From assembly GCA_036377595.1 (NCBI GenBank), contig DASUYB010000159.1, positions 1-57,523 of the forward strand: 57,523 bases of DNA, written 5' to 3'. The notes beneath the pieces were generated by a model, which saw only the letters and a list, made by a program, of their open reading frames with translations, was not told where the DNA came from and made no database searches. Positions 24,434-33,395 of this stretch are shown piece after piece. Position 1 is the first letter of the stretch. Each line of letters begins with the position of its first letter. This stretch comes from Longimicrobium sp. (lineage in GTDB: Bacteria > Gemmatimonadota > Gemmatimonadetes > Longimicrobiales > Longimicrobiaceae). The translations under genes were made by a program, and so were the position numbers.

Positions 24434-24849
24434 GTCTCGCACGTGGACGCCGAGAACGTCTGCACACCTTCGATCGCTCTTATTGCGATCTAACGAGGTG
24501 ATCTGATTGTATGCAGGCCAATACATAATCCATCTGTTTTCTGATACGTATCTTAAGATTGTCGCAGGTGGACGCGACGACGGATTCCGAGCGGGAGCGA
24601 CTCCACGTAACATTCTCAGGAACGATTTCCCGCCTGAAGCGCGTGCTGTTGCCAGAGACCCGCTCTCGCCGCAGTCAGGGTGATCGATAGATGGCTTGTC
24701 TGCATCAGCGAACGGTAGCACGTGAGTAGAATCTACAGCCATTTTGAAAAAGCACGCTACCGCTAACTTGCGCGACTAACATTTTCAGTACATAATTGCA
24801 GCGCAGCGATTCAGCTGCCCCACCCACCACTCACCTGCCCAGGGGAAAC
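24434..24849. other. AT-richer intergenic region
   Basis: A 416-bp gene-free stretch with markedly lower GC from about 24470 to 24820. It contains no convincing ORF. Apart from a probable promoter at 24768-24796 nothing specific is recognised. Confidence 0.4.
24768..24796 (+). promoter_or_regulatory. Sigma70-like promoter candidate
   Basis: TTGCGC (24768-24773) and CATAAT (24791-24796) are separated by 17 bp, 53 bp before the ATG of the trypsin-like lipoprotein gene, in a locally AT-rich stretch. Confidence 0.35.
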
Positions 24850-26130
24850 ATGAGGTACACGAAACCCGTTTCGGCCGCGGTTGTCGCCCTGCTGTTCACC
24901 GCCGCCTGCGACACGTCGGACCAGCCCGTGAGCCCGCAGCCCGGCAGCCCGTCGCTGAACAACGCGGCGCCGCAGGGGGCGATCCACACCCCGGACGACG
25001 AGTTCGCGCGCGTGTCGCGGGCCGAGGTGCCGGGCTTCGCCGGGTACTACCTGGACACCGACGGCACGCCCGTGATCCGCCTGAAGGACCAGGGCCAGCG
25101 CGGTGCCGCGCAGCGCTACCTGGCGCAGGAGATCGCCGCCGCGCACCGCGGCCGCCTGGCGATGGCCCCCCGGCAGCCGAAGTTCGTGAGCGCGCAGTAC
25201 GACTTCGCGCAGCTGAAGGGGTGGGCGGAGCAGCTCACGCCGCTGATGTCGCAGCGCGGCGACGTGTACCTGGTGGACGTCGACGAGGTGAACAACCGCG
25301 TGCTGCTGGGCGTGGCCGACGCCACCGCCACCGGCGCCGTGCGCGCCGAGGCCACCCGGCTGGGCATCCCCGCGAACGCGGTGGCCACGCAGCACCAGCA
25401 GGCCCCGCAGGCGCGCGCCTCGCTGCGCGACCGGCAGACGGTGCTCGGCGGCGGCATCCAGATCGCGTTCAGCCAGTACCTGTGCACGCTGGGCTTCAAC
25501 GCGCGCCGCAACTCGACCGCCGCCCTCGTCTTCGTCACCAACTCGCACTGCACCGGCACGCAGTACGTGAGCGACGGGATCGCCGAGTACCAGAACCTGG
25601 TCGGCGCGGGGAACCAGATCGGCAACGAGGTGGCCGACCGCGGGATGTGGGCGTGCGCCGGTGTCGGCACCTCGTGCCGCCAGGCCGACGCCGCGTACAT
25701 CAGCAACAACGGCACGCGCTCCATCAGCCGCGGCGGGATCTGGCGGACCAACTTCGCCACGGGGATGAACGCCGGCACCACCATCATCGGCGAGTTCAAC
25801 ATCGTGGGCCGCTACACCGGCTCGCTGCCGGTGAACAGCTACCTCGACAAGACCGGCCGCACCAGCGGGTCCACGTACGGCCTGGTCACCAACTCGTGCG
25901 TGACCATCGGCGTGCTGCGCTGCCAGGACATCTCCAAGGTGTGGTCGGAGGGCGGCGACAGCGGCTCGCCGGTGTACGTGTGGCTGAGCAACAACGACGT
26001 GCAGCTCCACGGCGTGATGTGGGGCGGCCCGGGGAGCGACTTCACCACCACGTACTCGAGCCGCCTGTCCGGCATCGAGGCCGACCTGGGCTCGCTGAGC
26101 GAGGTCTGCCGCGCGGCCTACGGCTGCTGA
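24850..26130 (+). CDS. Trypsin-like (S1) serine protease lipoprotein
   Basis: A 426-aa protein. The lipobox ends at Cys20 (FTAAC), predicting membrane anchoring. Residues 45-190 form a pro-region-like domain (EVPGFAGYYLDTDGTPVI, then QLTPLMSQRGDVYLVDVDEVNNR) like that of streptogrisin/alpha-lytic-type proteases. The protease domain carries His233 (NSHCTG), Asp280 (RQADAAYI) and Ser371 (EGGDSGSPV), a complete triad, with several paired cysteines for an extracellular setting. The ATG at 24850 follows AGGGGAAAC. The combination of a lipid anchor and a long pro-region suggests an autoprocessed surface protease. Confidence 0.87.
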   Translation: MRYTKPVSAAVVALLFTAACDTSDQPVSPQPGSPSLNNAAPQGAIHTPDDEFARVSRAEVPGFAGYYLDTDGTPVIRLKDQGQRGAAQRYLAQEIAAAHRGRLAMAPRQPKFVSAQYDFAQLKGWAEQLTPLMSQRGDVYLVDVDEVNNRVLLGVADATATGAVRAEATRLGIPANAVATQHQQAPQARASLRDRQTVLGGGIQIAFSQYLCTLGFNARRNSTAALVFVTNSHCTGTQYVSDGIAEYQNLVGAGNQIGNEVADRGMWACAGVGTSCRQADAAYISNNGTRSISRGGIWRTNFATGMNAGTTIIGEFNIVGRYTGSLPVNSYLDKTGRTSGSTYGLVTNSCVTIGVLRCQDISKVWSEGGDSGSPVYVWLSNNDVQLHGVMWGGPGSDFTTTYSSRLSGIEADLGSLSEVCRAAYGC

Positions 26131-26156
26131 TGGGCCGAGGCAGGACGCGGTAAACA

Positions 26157-26200
26157 CGGAGAAGCGGAGGGGGACCGAGGTCCTCCTCCGCTTCTTCGTT
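26157..26200 (+). terminator. Intrinsic terminator of the protease gene
   Basis: Stem GAAGCGGAGG (26161-26170) with CCTCCGCTTC (26185-26194), extended by four more pairs with one G-U, followed by GTTTTCC. It starts 27 bp after the stop. Confidence 0.7.
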
Positions 26201-26223
26201 TTCCCAGCCGGTCCAGTGCCCGG

Positions 26224-26463
26224 GCGAATAAATTCGCGGCAACAAGGGCACGAAGTCCCTGCGGGACTGACGCCGCGTATCTGCTCGCTGCGGCAGAGAT
26301 CCTGCCCGCCCGGCCGTGGCCCCCTCCCCCGGCCCCTCCCCCGCTTCGCAGGGGAGGGGAGAACTCAGCGCTGCATCTCGCTTCCTGCGCATCGCCCGAC
26401 GCCGCGGCAGGGTCAGCAGAGAAAAACCGCAGTTCCTCTGCTGACCCTGCTGACTCTGCGTGA
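26224..26463. repeat. Dispersed repeats: GAATTCGCGGCAACAA element, GGGGAGGGG element, GTGAG hairpin
   Basis: Between convergent genes. At 26224 begins GCGAATAAATTCGCGGCAAC, with GAAGTCCCTGCGGGACT. At about 26320-26380 is the CCCCTCCCC...GGGGAGGGGAGAACTCAGCG segment. At 26407-26450 is a perfect 15-bp stem (GCAGGGTCAGCAGAG with its complement), followed by TGACTCTGCGTGAG, half of the CTCAC/GTGAG hairpin family. No gene seen. Confidence 0.6.
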
Positions 26464-26485
26464 GCCCTAATCTTTTATCAGTGCC

Positions 26486-28381
26486 TCACCCCACCACGAC
26501 GCCGCCGCCCGAGGCGCCGCCTGGCTGGGGCGCCTCCGCCGGCGCCTCGCCGCGGACGTGGGCGAGCACCTTGCGCGCGAGGGCGGTGCCGAAGCCGGGG
26601 AGCGCAGCCACCTCCGCCTCGCTCGCGGCGGCCACGGCGCGCATCGAGCCGAAGCGGTCGAGCAGCGCCCGCTGCCGCGCGGGCCCCACGCCGGGGATGG
26701 TCGACAGCTCGGAGCGCACCGTGCGCTTCGTCCTCAGCTTGCGGTTGTAGCTCACGGCGAAGCGGTGCGCCTCGTCGCGCACGCGCTGCAGCAGCCGCAG
26801 CGCCTGGCTCCGCCGCGGGAGGCGGATCGGCTCGCCGCGGCCGGGGACGAACACCTCCTCGTCGCGCTTGGCCAGCGAGATCACCGGCTGCTGCGGGAAG
26901 CCGATCTCCTCCAGCGCCTTCGCCGCCGCGCCCAGCTGCCCCTTCCCCCCGTCGATCACCACCAGGTCGGGCGGCGCCTTCCCCTCTTCCACGCGCCGGT
27001 TGAACCATCGCCCCACCACCTCGTGCATCGAGGCGAAGTCGTCGTTCCCCCACTGGCCGCGGATCTTGAACTTCTTGTACTCGCCCTTGTTCGGCTCGCC
27101 GTTCTCGAAGAACACGCCGCTGGCCACCACCTCGCTCCCCTGCGTGTGCGAGATGTCGAAGCAGAGGATGGTGCGCGGCACGCTCTCCAGCTCCAGCACC
27201 TCCTGCAGCTCGTACAGCGCGTCGGGCGCGCGCCCCGCCGTCGCCTGGGCCACCAGCTTGCGCTCCTCCAGCAGGTGCCGCGCGTTCTGCTCGGCGAGGG
27301 TGACGAGCTGCACCTTCTCGCCGCGCTGGGGCACGTGCAGGCGCACGGCGCGGCCGGCGTGCTCGCGCAGCAGCTCCTGCAGCACGCCGCGGTCGGCGAA
27401 GTCCTCGGGGAAGAAGATCTCCGGCGGGATCGACCCGTCGTCGCGGATCGCCCGGTCGGTGTAGTGGCGGGTGACGAAGGCGTTGAACGCGCTCTCGTCG
27501 CTGTCGTCGCCCGCGTTGGTCAGGAAGGTGACCTCGCGCCCCAGCAGCTTTCCCTCGCGGATCAGCAGCACCACGCCGCACGCCTCCGCCCGGTCGCGCG
27601 CGAAGCCGACCACGTCGCGGTCGCTGCCGGTGACGTCGACCACGCGCTGCCGCCGCTCCAGCGTCTCCAGCTGGGCGATGGCGTCGCGCAGCTCGGCGGC
27701 GCGCTCGAAGTTCATCTCCTGCGCCGCCATCCCCATCTCCCGCTTGAGCCGGTCGGCGACCAGGCGGGTGTGGCCGCCCAGCACCTCCAGGATCTCGTCC
27801 ACCATCCCCCGGTACTCGTCTTCCGTCTGGAACGCCACGCACGGCGCCTTGCAGCGGCCGATGTGGTAGTCCAGGCAGGGGCGCGCGGGGGTCTCGCGCG
27901 GCAGGTCGTAGTGGCAGGAGCGCACGGTGTACAGCTTCTTCACCAGCTCCAGCGACTGCCGCATGCGGCGGACGTCGGTGTACGGCCCGAAGTACCGGCT
28001 CCCGTCCTTCACCAGCCGGCGGGTGACGAACACGCGGGGGAAGCGCTCGTGGACGGTGACCTTGATGTAGGGATAGGTCTTGTCGTCCTTGAGGTTGATG
28101 TTGAAGCGGGGACGGTTCTCCTTGATCAGGTTGTTCTCGAGGATCAGCGCCTCGGCCTCGGTGTTCACCACGATGGTGTCCACGTCGGCCACCCGCCGCA
28201 CCAGCTCCTGCGTCTTGATCCCGTGCTGCGCGCCCGCGGCGAAGTAGCTGCGCACGCGGCTGCGCAGCGACTTGGCCTTCCCCACGTAGATGACCACGCC
28301 CTCGGCGTCCTTCATCAGGTACACGCCGGGGCGGGTGGGAAGGTGGCGGAGCTTGCTTTCGAGCGTGGAGTTCTGCGGCAT
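26486..28381 (-). CDS. uvrC: UvrABC excinuclease subunit C
   Basis: A 631-aa nucleotide-excision-repair endonuclease of normal length. The GIY-YIG nuclease (about 15-95: PGVYLMKDAEGVVIYVGKAK, then NNLIKENRPRFN) makes the 3' cut. A Cys-containing region (PARPCLDYHIGRCKAPCV), the UVR motif (about 205-240) for UvrB contact, the RNase H-like 5' nuclease (CFDISHTQGSEVVASGVFF, and VVIDGGKGQL with catalytic Asp) and a C-terminal double HhH (IPGVGPARQRALLDRFGS, LPGFGTALARKVL) follow in order. All key motifs are intact. The Gly-rich tail is longer than usual. ATG at 28381. Confidence 0.97.
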   Translation of the reverse strand: MPQNSTLESKLRHLPTRPGVYLMKDAEGVVIYVGKAKSLRSRVRSYFAAGAQHGIKTQELVRRVADVDTIVVNTEAEALILENNLIKENRPRFNINLKDDKTYPYIKVTVHERFPRVFVTRRLVKDGSRYFGPYTDVRRMRQSLELVKKLYTVRSCHYDLPRETPARPCLDYHIGRCKAPCVAFQTEDEYRGMVDEILEVLGGHTRLVADRLKREMGMAAQEMNFERAAELRDAIAQLETLERRQRVVDVTGSDRDVVGFARDRAEACGVVLLIREGKLLGREVTFLTNAGDDSDESAFNAFVTRHYTDRAIRDDGSIPPEIFFPEDFADRGVLQELLREHAGRAVRLHVPQRGEKVQLVTLAEQNARHLLEERKLVAQATAGRAPDALYELQEVLELESVPRTILCFDISHTQGSEVVASGVFFENGEPNKGEYKKFKIRGQWGNDDFASMHEVVGRWFNRRVEEGKAPPDLVVIDGGKGQLGAAAKALEEIGFPQQPVISLAKRDEEVFVPGRGEPIRLPRRSQALRLLQRVRDEAHRFAVSYNRKLRTKRTVRSELSTIPGVGPARQRALLDRFGSMRAVAAASEAEVAALPGFGTALARKVLAHVRGEAPAEAPQPGGASGGGVVVG

Positions 28382-28720
28382 CGGGCCAGTCGAGATTCGG
28401 GATCGGGACAGGGGGCTTGATACACCACAGGTGCCGCCGGGGTCGCGGAATCGCGAGCGGTTCGCGGGTGGCGACGGGCGAATGAATTCGCGGCAACAAC
28501 TGCACGAAGTCCCTGCGGGACTGCGGCCGCGGCATCCAGGCGACGAGCCGGCATCCGTGCCGCGCTGAGTTCTCCCCTCCCTGCGCAGCGGGGGAGGGGG
28601 CCAGCCGGGGCGGGCAGGATGTTTCCGGTGCAGAGCGGATCCAGGGCCCCAGTCCCGCAGGGACTTCGTGCGGTGGTTGCCGTGGCTTCAGCCGCCCGGG
28701 CAACCCGGCCCGACCGGCGG
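28382..28720. repeat. GAATTCGCGGCAACAAC-type repeat between uvrC and the permease gene
   Basis: A 339-bp gap. At about 28476 GGGCGAATGAATTCGCGG begins, followed by CAACAAC and GAAGTCCCTGCGGGACTG. The far end has GTCCCGCAGGGACTTCGTGC (28651 on) and GTTGCCGTGGC, the opposite orientation, so the two ends form a long imperfect terminal inverted repeat (28476-28700). The centre carries the GAGTTCTCCCCTCC...GGGGGAGGGGG segment. No gene seen. Confidence 0.6.
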
Positions 28721-29941
28721 TCACATCCCCCGCACCACCGTCCGCCGCTCGGCCTCGTCGCGCATCCCCAGGAACTCGCCGACGGCCGCGAGCGAGCCGA
28801 TGTGGTCGCAGAAGATCTTGAACGTCGCGAGGATGGGCACGGCGATGAACGCGCCCGGGATCCCCCAGATCCAGAACCAGAAGGTGAGGCCGACGAGCAG
28901 CGCGACCGGGTTGAGCGCCAGGCGGTGGCCCACGAACACCGGGCTCACGAAGTTGGCCTGGATCAGGTTGATGCAGAGGAAGGCCGCGGGCACCGCCAGC
29001 ACGCGCCCCGCGTTGTCGAACACCGTCATCGCCACCAGGCCCAGGATGGCCACCATCGCCAGCGCGCCCAGGTAGGGGATGAACTCGAGCACGGCGACGA
29101 GGGCGCCCCAGAGGAGCGGGCTGGGCATCCCCAGCAGCCACATCGCCAGCGCCACCACGGCGCCCTCGGCCAGGTTCACCGCGGCCACGGTCAGCAGGTA
29201 GGTGGAGATGGAGCCCTCGATCATCCGCGCGATCTCCACCGCCTTGCGCTTGTCGCCGGTGTTGGGGAGGACCTTGATCAGCTTCTGCAGGAACAGGTCG
29301 CCCGCGGCCAGCAGGAAGTAGAGGAGGACGATCACCTCCAGCAGCCCCGCCGCGAAGCGCTGCGTGGTCCCGAACACGCGCGCGATCAGGCTGGGCTGCC
29401 GCACCACCACCTCGCGCGGCCGGGCCGCCCCGTCGCCGCCGACGGCCACGGCGCCGGCGGCGCTCTGCACCTGCTCGGCGGTGCGGCTGGCGCGCTCGAG
29501 CGGCCGCAGCAGCTTGCGGAGCTTCGCCTGCGCCGTCGCCAGCGTCTCCGGCGCGTTGGCCGCCCAGCTCTGCACCGGGCCGGCCAGCTCGTATCCCGAC
29601 ACCGCCAGCGCGCCGAGCAGCGCCAGCACCACCAGCCCCGCGCCGGCGGGCGGCGGGATGCGCAGCCGCGCCATCGCGCGCACCACGGGGCTGAACAGGA
29701 AGCTGAGCAGGAGCGCGAACACCAAGGGCAGCAGGAACGGCCGCGCGAAGTAGAGCGTGTACAGCAGCGCCAGCACGGTGAGCGTGGTGACGCCCACCGA
29801 GCGCGTCCGCGGGCTGGCGATGGCGCGCTCGGTCCGCTCCAGGTCCGGCCGCGGCGCGCCCGGCTCCACCGGCGCGGCCTGCGCGGCGGGGTCCACGTCG
29901 GGTTCCAGCGGCGAATCGTCGCGCGGGCGGTCGGCGTCCAT
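28721..29941 (-). CDS. AI-2E family membrane transporter
   Basis: A 406-aa inner-membrane protein of the AI-2 exporter/permease (AI-2E, YdiK/PerM-like) family. After a hydrophilic acidic N-terminus (1-45) come about eight helices, with an internal soluble segment (about 115-190, LERASRTAEQVQSAAG). Family-typical helices include LLEVIVLLYFLLAAGD and GMPSPLLWGALVAVLEFIPYLG, and PVALLVGLTFWFWIWGIPGAF lies near the C-terminus. The ATG at 29941 is chosen; the frame runs open far upstream through another gene's region. The transported compound is not established for most members. Confidence 0.88.
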   Translation of the reverse strand: MDADRPRDDSPLEPDVDPAAQAAPVEPGAPRPDLERTERAIASPRTRSVGVTTLTVLALLYTLYFARPFLLPLVFALLLSFLFSPVVRAMARLRIPPPAGAGLVVLALLGALAVSGYELAGPVQSWAANAPETLATAQAKLRKLLRPLERASRTAEQVQSAAGAVAVGGDGAARPREVVVRQPSLIARVFGTTQRFAAGLLEVIVLLYFLLAAGDLFLQKLIKVLPNTGDKRKAVEIARMIEGSISTYLLTVAAVNLAEGAVVALAMWLLGMPSPLLWGALVAVLEFIPYLGALAMVAILGLVAMTVFDNAGRVLAVPAAFLCINLIQANFVSPVFVGHRLALNPVALLVGLTFWFWIWGIPGAFIAVPILATFKIFCDHIGSLAAVGEFLGMRDEAERRTVVRGM

Positions 29942-30136
29942 GCGTGCCGGGTCGGAGTGGGCGGGCGCAGCTCGTTCGATGCGCGAATGTGCAGAAGTCG
30001 CGCCCCGGCCTGCGGATGCGGCCGGTCGGGATCGTCCCGCGGCTTTGAGATCGGAGGCCGGGGGATTAGACTGCGCGCTCGGCGGCACGCCCGCAACGAG
30101 ATCCCCCGCACCGCCCTCGATCCTCGGAACCCATCC

Positions 30137-30736
30137 ATGAGCGACGAGATCAGCATCGACCACGAGACGTTCGGACGGCTGGCGTGGGACGAAGACTTCT
30201 GGTACGGCCGGGTCACGCTCCCTGGCTGGGCGGGCTTCCGGGTGCGACTCGGAACCGAGGAGGATCTCGAGGACGATGACGGGACGGCGATCCTTTCCAT
30301 CGAGCCCGGGATGGACGAGCCGTCGGCGCCGCCGAGCGAGGCGCAGGCGCGCGCCTTTCTTCACCTCGTGCGGAACGAGGCGGCGGTCACGCACGCGGTG
30401 CAGCGGGCGATCCTGGCCGAATACCCCAAGTTCCGTAAGGCGTACGGCCGCATACCGGAAGCGGCCGCGCGCATGCCGAGGGCGCGCACCATCGCGGACC
30501 TGCAGCCGCTGATCGGGCTCGTCATCGTGCACGTGGTGCGGGCGGAGCGCGACGGAATGGCCTACGTCGGCTTCGAACTGGGGTGCAGCTGGGACGAGGA
30601 GCACGGGGTGGGGGTGATGACGCACGCCGGGCGCATCGTGGAAGTTGGCCACGCCGACATCGGGTTCTCGGTGTTCGAGGATGAGACGGCCCCGATCGCG
30701 CCGCCGGCGAGGTGGTGGGAGTTCTGGAAGACGTGA
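30137..30736 (+). CDS. DUF6985-domain protein
   Basis: A 199-aa soluble, acidic protein. The C-terminal part, VGFELGCSWDEEHGVGVMTH followed by GRIVEVGHADIGF, matches the DUF6985 pattern, and the N-terminal GRLAWDEDFWYGRVTLPGW also fits that family. No enzyme motif is visible and its role is unknown; related proteins turn up next to immunity-type genes, but no toxin partner is evident here. The ATG at 30137 is the first of the leading MSDEISIDHETFG. The stop overlaps the next gene by four bases (GTGA), indicating translational coupling. Confidence 0.75.
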   Translation: MSDEISIDHETFGRLAWDEDFWYGRVTLPGWAGFRVRLGTEEDLEDDDGTAILSIEPGMDEPSAPPSEAQARAFLHLVRNEAAVTHAVQRAILAEYPKFRKAYGRIPEAAARMPRARTIADLQPLIGLVIVHVVRAERDGMAYVGFELGCSWDEEHGVGVMTHAGRIVEVGHADIGFSVFEDETAPIAPPARWWEFWKT

Positions 30737-31410
30737 GCGTCGCCGCGATGGAGAAGCCCACCGCACAGGTCCGGGCCGACTTCGACGGGATCGCGCGGCT
30801 GGAGGAGGCGCACGGCGCGCGCGAGGGACCGTACGTGCGCTGGCTCGCCGACCAGCTCCGCGATGATGTCGGTGAGGCGCTGGAGATCGGCTGCGGCACG
30901 GGCGAGCTGACGCGGCTCCTCGCCGCCCGCGCATCGTACGTGCTGGCGATCGACCTCTCGCCGGAGATGATCCGCGTCGCGCGCGAGCGCTCCCCGTCGT
31001 TCCCGAACGTCGAGTACCGCGTCGCCGATGTCACCGCGTGGGAGATGCCGCGGGGGCGATTCGACTGCGTGGCCTCCGTCGCGACGCTGCACCATCTCCC
31101 GTTCGAGCCGGCGGTCACGGCGATGCGCGACGCGCTGCGGCCCGGCGGGTGGCTGCTGATCCTCGACATCCTCACCCGTCCCGGCCTGCGCCATCTCCCC
31201 CGCAACGCCGCGGCGGCGATCGCCAGCCGGCTGAGGATGCGTCGCGGATCGCGCGCGCTGCGGGCCGCGTACGACGCGCACGGGCGCGGCGAGACGTACC
31301 TGCGCCCGGACGAGCTCCGCGCGCGCTTCGAGCCGCTGCTGCCGGGCGCGGAGATCCGCGAGCACCTGCTCTGGCGCTACTCCGTGGTCTGGCGCAAGCC
31401 GATGGGATGA
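30733..31410 (+). CDS. Class I SAM-dependent methyltransferase
   Basis: About 225 aa. The SAM-binding motif LEIGCGTGEL (motif I) lies at about 50-59, with the acidic end of strand 2 in VLAIDLSPEMI (about 72-82), motif II region VADVTAWEMP and ASVATLHHLP, and post-II RPGGWLLILD. This fits the Methyltransf_11/25 type. The C-terminal segment (about 150-205) is basic and probably substrate specific. The start is the GTG overlapping the previous stop; an ATG at 30748 is the alternative. It is followed after three bases by the transglycosylase gene, so the three genes are likely one operon. Substrate unknown. Confidence 0.85.
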   Translation: MSVAAMEKPTAQVRADFDGIARLEEAHGAREGPYVRWLADQLRDDVGEALEIGCGTGELTRLLAARASYVLAIDLSPEMIRVARERSPSFPNVEYRVADVTAWEMPRGRFDCVASVATLHHLPFEPAVTAMRDALRPGGWLLILDILTRPGLRHLPRNAAAAIASRLRMRRGSRALRAAYDAHGRGETYLRPDELRARFEPLLPGAEIREHLLWRYSVVWRKPMG

Positions 31411-31413
31411 GCG

Positions 31414-32154
31414 ATGTGGTTCCGACGACGCGTGGAGGACGAGGACCGGACGCTGCCGTACGAGCCGGCGGAGGAACCGCCGCCGCGGCGGCGCCGCGTG
31501 GCGCGGGTAGCGATCTGGATCGCGAAGGTGCTTGCCGCCTATTACGTGCTCTGCCTCGTCCTGCTCGTCGCCTACCGCTGGGTGCCGCCGCCGGCCACGG
31601 GCGTGCAGGTGCAGCGCCGGATCGAGGCGTGGACGTCGGATTCTCCCTACCGCCAGCGGCGCGTGTACAAACCGATGTCGGCCATGTCGCGGCATCTCCC
31701 GCGCGCGGTGGTGGCGGCGGAGGACGGGCGTTTCTGGACGCACTTCGGCTTCGACTGGGTGGAGATGCGGCAGGCGAAGCGCGACGCGGAGCAGGGCGGG
31801 CGGATGCGCGGCGCGTCGACCATCACCCAGCAGCTGATGAAGAACCTGTTCGGCTGCGCCTGCCGCAACCCCGTGCGCAAGCTGTACGACCTCGCGCTCA
31901 CCCCCGCGGCGGAGCTGATCCTGGGGAAGCGGCGGATCCTGGAGCTGTACCTGAACAACGTGGAATGGGGCGACGGCGTGTTCGGGGCCGAGGCCGCGGC
32001 GCGGCTGCACTACGGCGTCGGCGCGCGGGAGCTGTCGCGGACGCAGTCCGCCGGGCTGGCGGCGCTCCTTCCCAACCCGCACCGCCGCACCCCGGCGAAC
32101 ACCCGCGGCTACACCCGCGAGATCCTGCGGCGCATGCAGGTGCGCGGATGGTAG
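31414..32154 (+). CDS. mtgA: Monofunctional peptidoglycan transglycosylase
   Basis: A 246-aa GT51 enzyme that polymerises lipid II into glycan strands at the periplasmic face. A cytoplasmic basic tail (1-30) and one transmembrane helix (about 32-55) anchor it. The GT51 motifs are in order: AAEDGRFWTHFGFD with catalytic Glu103, GASTITQQLMKNLF (about 133-146), then RKLYDLALTPAAELILGKRRILELYLNNVEWGDG, holding the second acidic residue and YLNN, and AALLPNPHRRTP. There is no transpeptidase domain, which separates it from PBP1. An unusual CAC cysteine pair (FGCACRN) interrupts motif 2-3. It is tightly spaced after the methyltransferase. Confidence 0.92.
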   Translation: MWFRRRVEDEDRTLPYEPAEEPPPRRRRVARVAIWIAKVLAAYYVLCLVLLVAYRWVPPPATGVQVQRRIEAWTSDSPYRQRRVYKPMSAMSRHLPRAVVAAEDGRFWTHFGFDWVEMRQAKRDAEQGGRMRGASTITQQLMKNLFGCACRNPVRKLYDLALTPAAELILGKRRILELYLNNVEWGDGVFGAEAAARLHYGVGARELSRTQSAGLAALLPNPHRRTPANTRGYTREILRRMQVRGW

Positions 32155-32228
32155 GGCAAACGCGGTACCGCGCGGGCGGCCTGTCGCTTGCCGTCTGCTA
32201 CGGGCTTCCGACGGACGGGAGGAGGAGG

Positions 32229-32678
32229 ATGACGGTCGTCTCAACGGCAGGCACGCGCACGAACCCGCGCCGCGAGTTCATCCGACACACCGCCGACGTG
32301 CCGATCGAGGTGTGCGCGGCCGAGGCCGATGGCGGGCGCACGCAGCAGGGCGTGAACGTGAGCGTCGGCGGGCTGTCGTTCGTCTCCGACCAGGCGCTGG
32401 AGACGGGGAGCACGATCCGCATCCGCATCGCCGAGGTGGACCCTCCGTTCCAGGCGCAGGCGCGCGTCGTCTGGTCGCGGCCCGAGGGCGACGGCTACTG
32501 CGTCGGCGTTCGCTTCCTGGACGCGAGCGACGCCTTCCGCGCGCGGATGGTGGAGCAGGTGTGCTCGATCGAGTCCTACCGGCGCGAGGTGCAGGAGCGC
32601 GAGGGCCGCGTGCTCACCTCGCCCGAGGCCGCCGCGGAGTGGATCGGCAAGTACGCGGGCCGCTTCCCCGGCGACTGA
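32229..32678 (+). CDS. PilZ-domain protein
   Basis: A 149-aa cyclic-di-GMP receptor-type protein. It has the arginine motif RRxxxR (PRREFIRHT, about 12-20) and the NVSVGGLSF element ([D/N]xSxxG, about 45-53), both needed for c-di-GMP binding, followed by the beta-barrel strands (IRIRIAEVDPPFQAQARVVW, CVGVRFLD). A C-terminal helix (about 105-149) is added. The frame is open far upstream, but ATG at 32229 directly follows GGAGGAGG, a strong ribosome site. It is 74 bp after mtgA, perhaps in the same unit. Confidence 0.88.
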   Translation: MTVVSTAGTRTNPRREFIRHTADVPIEVCAAEADGGRTQQGVNVSVGGLSFVSDQALETGSTIRIRIAEVDPPFQAQARVVWSRPEGDGYCVGVRFLDASDAFRARMVEQVCSIESYRREVQEREGRVLTSPEAAAEWIGKYAGRFPGD

Positions 32679-32705
32679 ATCCGGGGAAGTTCGAGTCCAC
32701 GAAAA

Positions 32706-32759
32706 CAGCGGAGGCAGCGGAGACGAGTTCTCCGCTGCCTCCGCTGCTCTGCGTGAGAC
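32706..32759. terminator. 18-bp perfect hairpin with GTGAG edge
   Basis: Arms CAGCGGAGGCAGCGGAGA (32706-32723) and its exact complement (32729-32746) around a 5-base loop, then CTCTGCGTGAG. It lies between convergent genes and belongs to the CTCAC/GTGAG hairpin family. Confidence 0.55.
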
Positions 32760-32766
32760 TCGCGAT

Positions 32767-33231
32767 CTACGGCGCCGGCGCGGCTCCGGCGGTGGGACGT
32801 ATGCGCGGGAGGAGCCCGTCGCGCGTGATGTCGTCGGCCGTGCCGATCAGCCCGTCGGGGCCGGCGGAGCGCAGCTCGAACTCGTCGCCGCGCGGGACGA
32901 AGACCACGCGGTGGCCCCACGGGTCGCAGGTGCTCAGCCACGGCACCTCGGCCACCGAGTCGGCGAACTCGAACAGCCGCAGCGGCCGCTTCTGCTTGTC
33001 GCGCACGAAGCCGGTGAGGCGCTCCGACAGCATGGTCAGACGATACTCGGCGCGCGCTGCGGGCTCCGGCCAGCTCTGCGTCTCCGCCGCCCGCAGCTGC
33101 GCGGGCGTCATCGCCGCGTTGCCGGTGATGGTGTCGGCGCACGCCTCCGCGCGAGGCGGCGACTGCTGCGCAACGGCGGATGACGCGCAGACGGCGAGCG
33201 CGAGCGGCAGGAGCAGATACGTCGGCTTCAT
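32767..33231 (-). CDS. Exported protein with GspG-like C-terminal motif
   Basis: A 154-aa protein with a signal peptide (1-21, AVA/QQ). Two cysteines (31, 102) could form a disulfide. The C-terminal part, DPWGHRVVFVPRGDEFELRS followed by AGPDGLIGTADDI, closely resembles the calcium-site end of the type II secretion major pseudopilin GspG, but the class III pilin N-terminus is absent and a normal signal peptide is present instead. It is therefore a soluble relative, not a pseudopilin. Function unknown. ATG at 33231. Confidence 0.6.
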   Translation of the reverse strand: MKPTYLLLPLALAVCASSAVAQQSPPRAEACADTITGNAAMTPAQLRAAETQSWPEPAARAEYRLTMLSERLTGFVRDKQKRPLRLFEFADSVAEVPWLSTCDPWGHRVVFVPRGDEFELRSAGPDGLIGTADDITRDGLLPRIRPTAGAAPAP

Positions 33232-33395
33232 CGCTGGAAGGATCGGGGTCGGTGGATCGTGGGATGGCCGATGAGGTGGGCACGCCGCAGGAACTTAGCG
33301 AATCCGCCGGGTGATGTGTAGCCTTGCCCGTGCCAGAGGGAGAACCGCGTCTATCCTCCGACCGGCGGACCACACGCCCCGAGCCCGTGAGCGCG

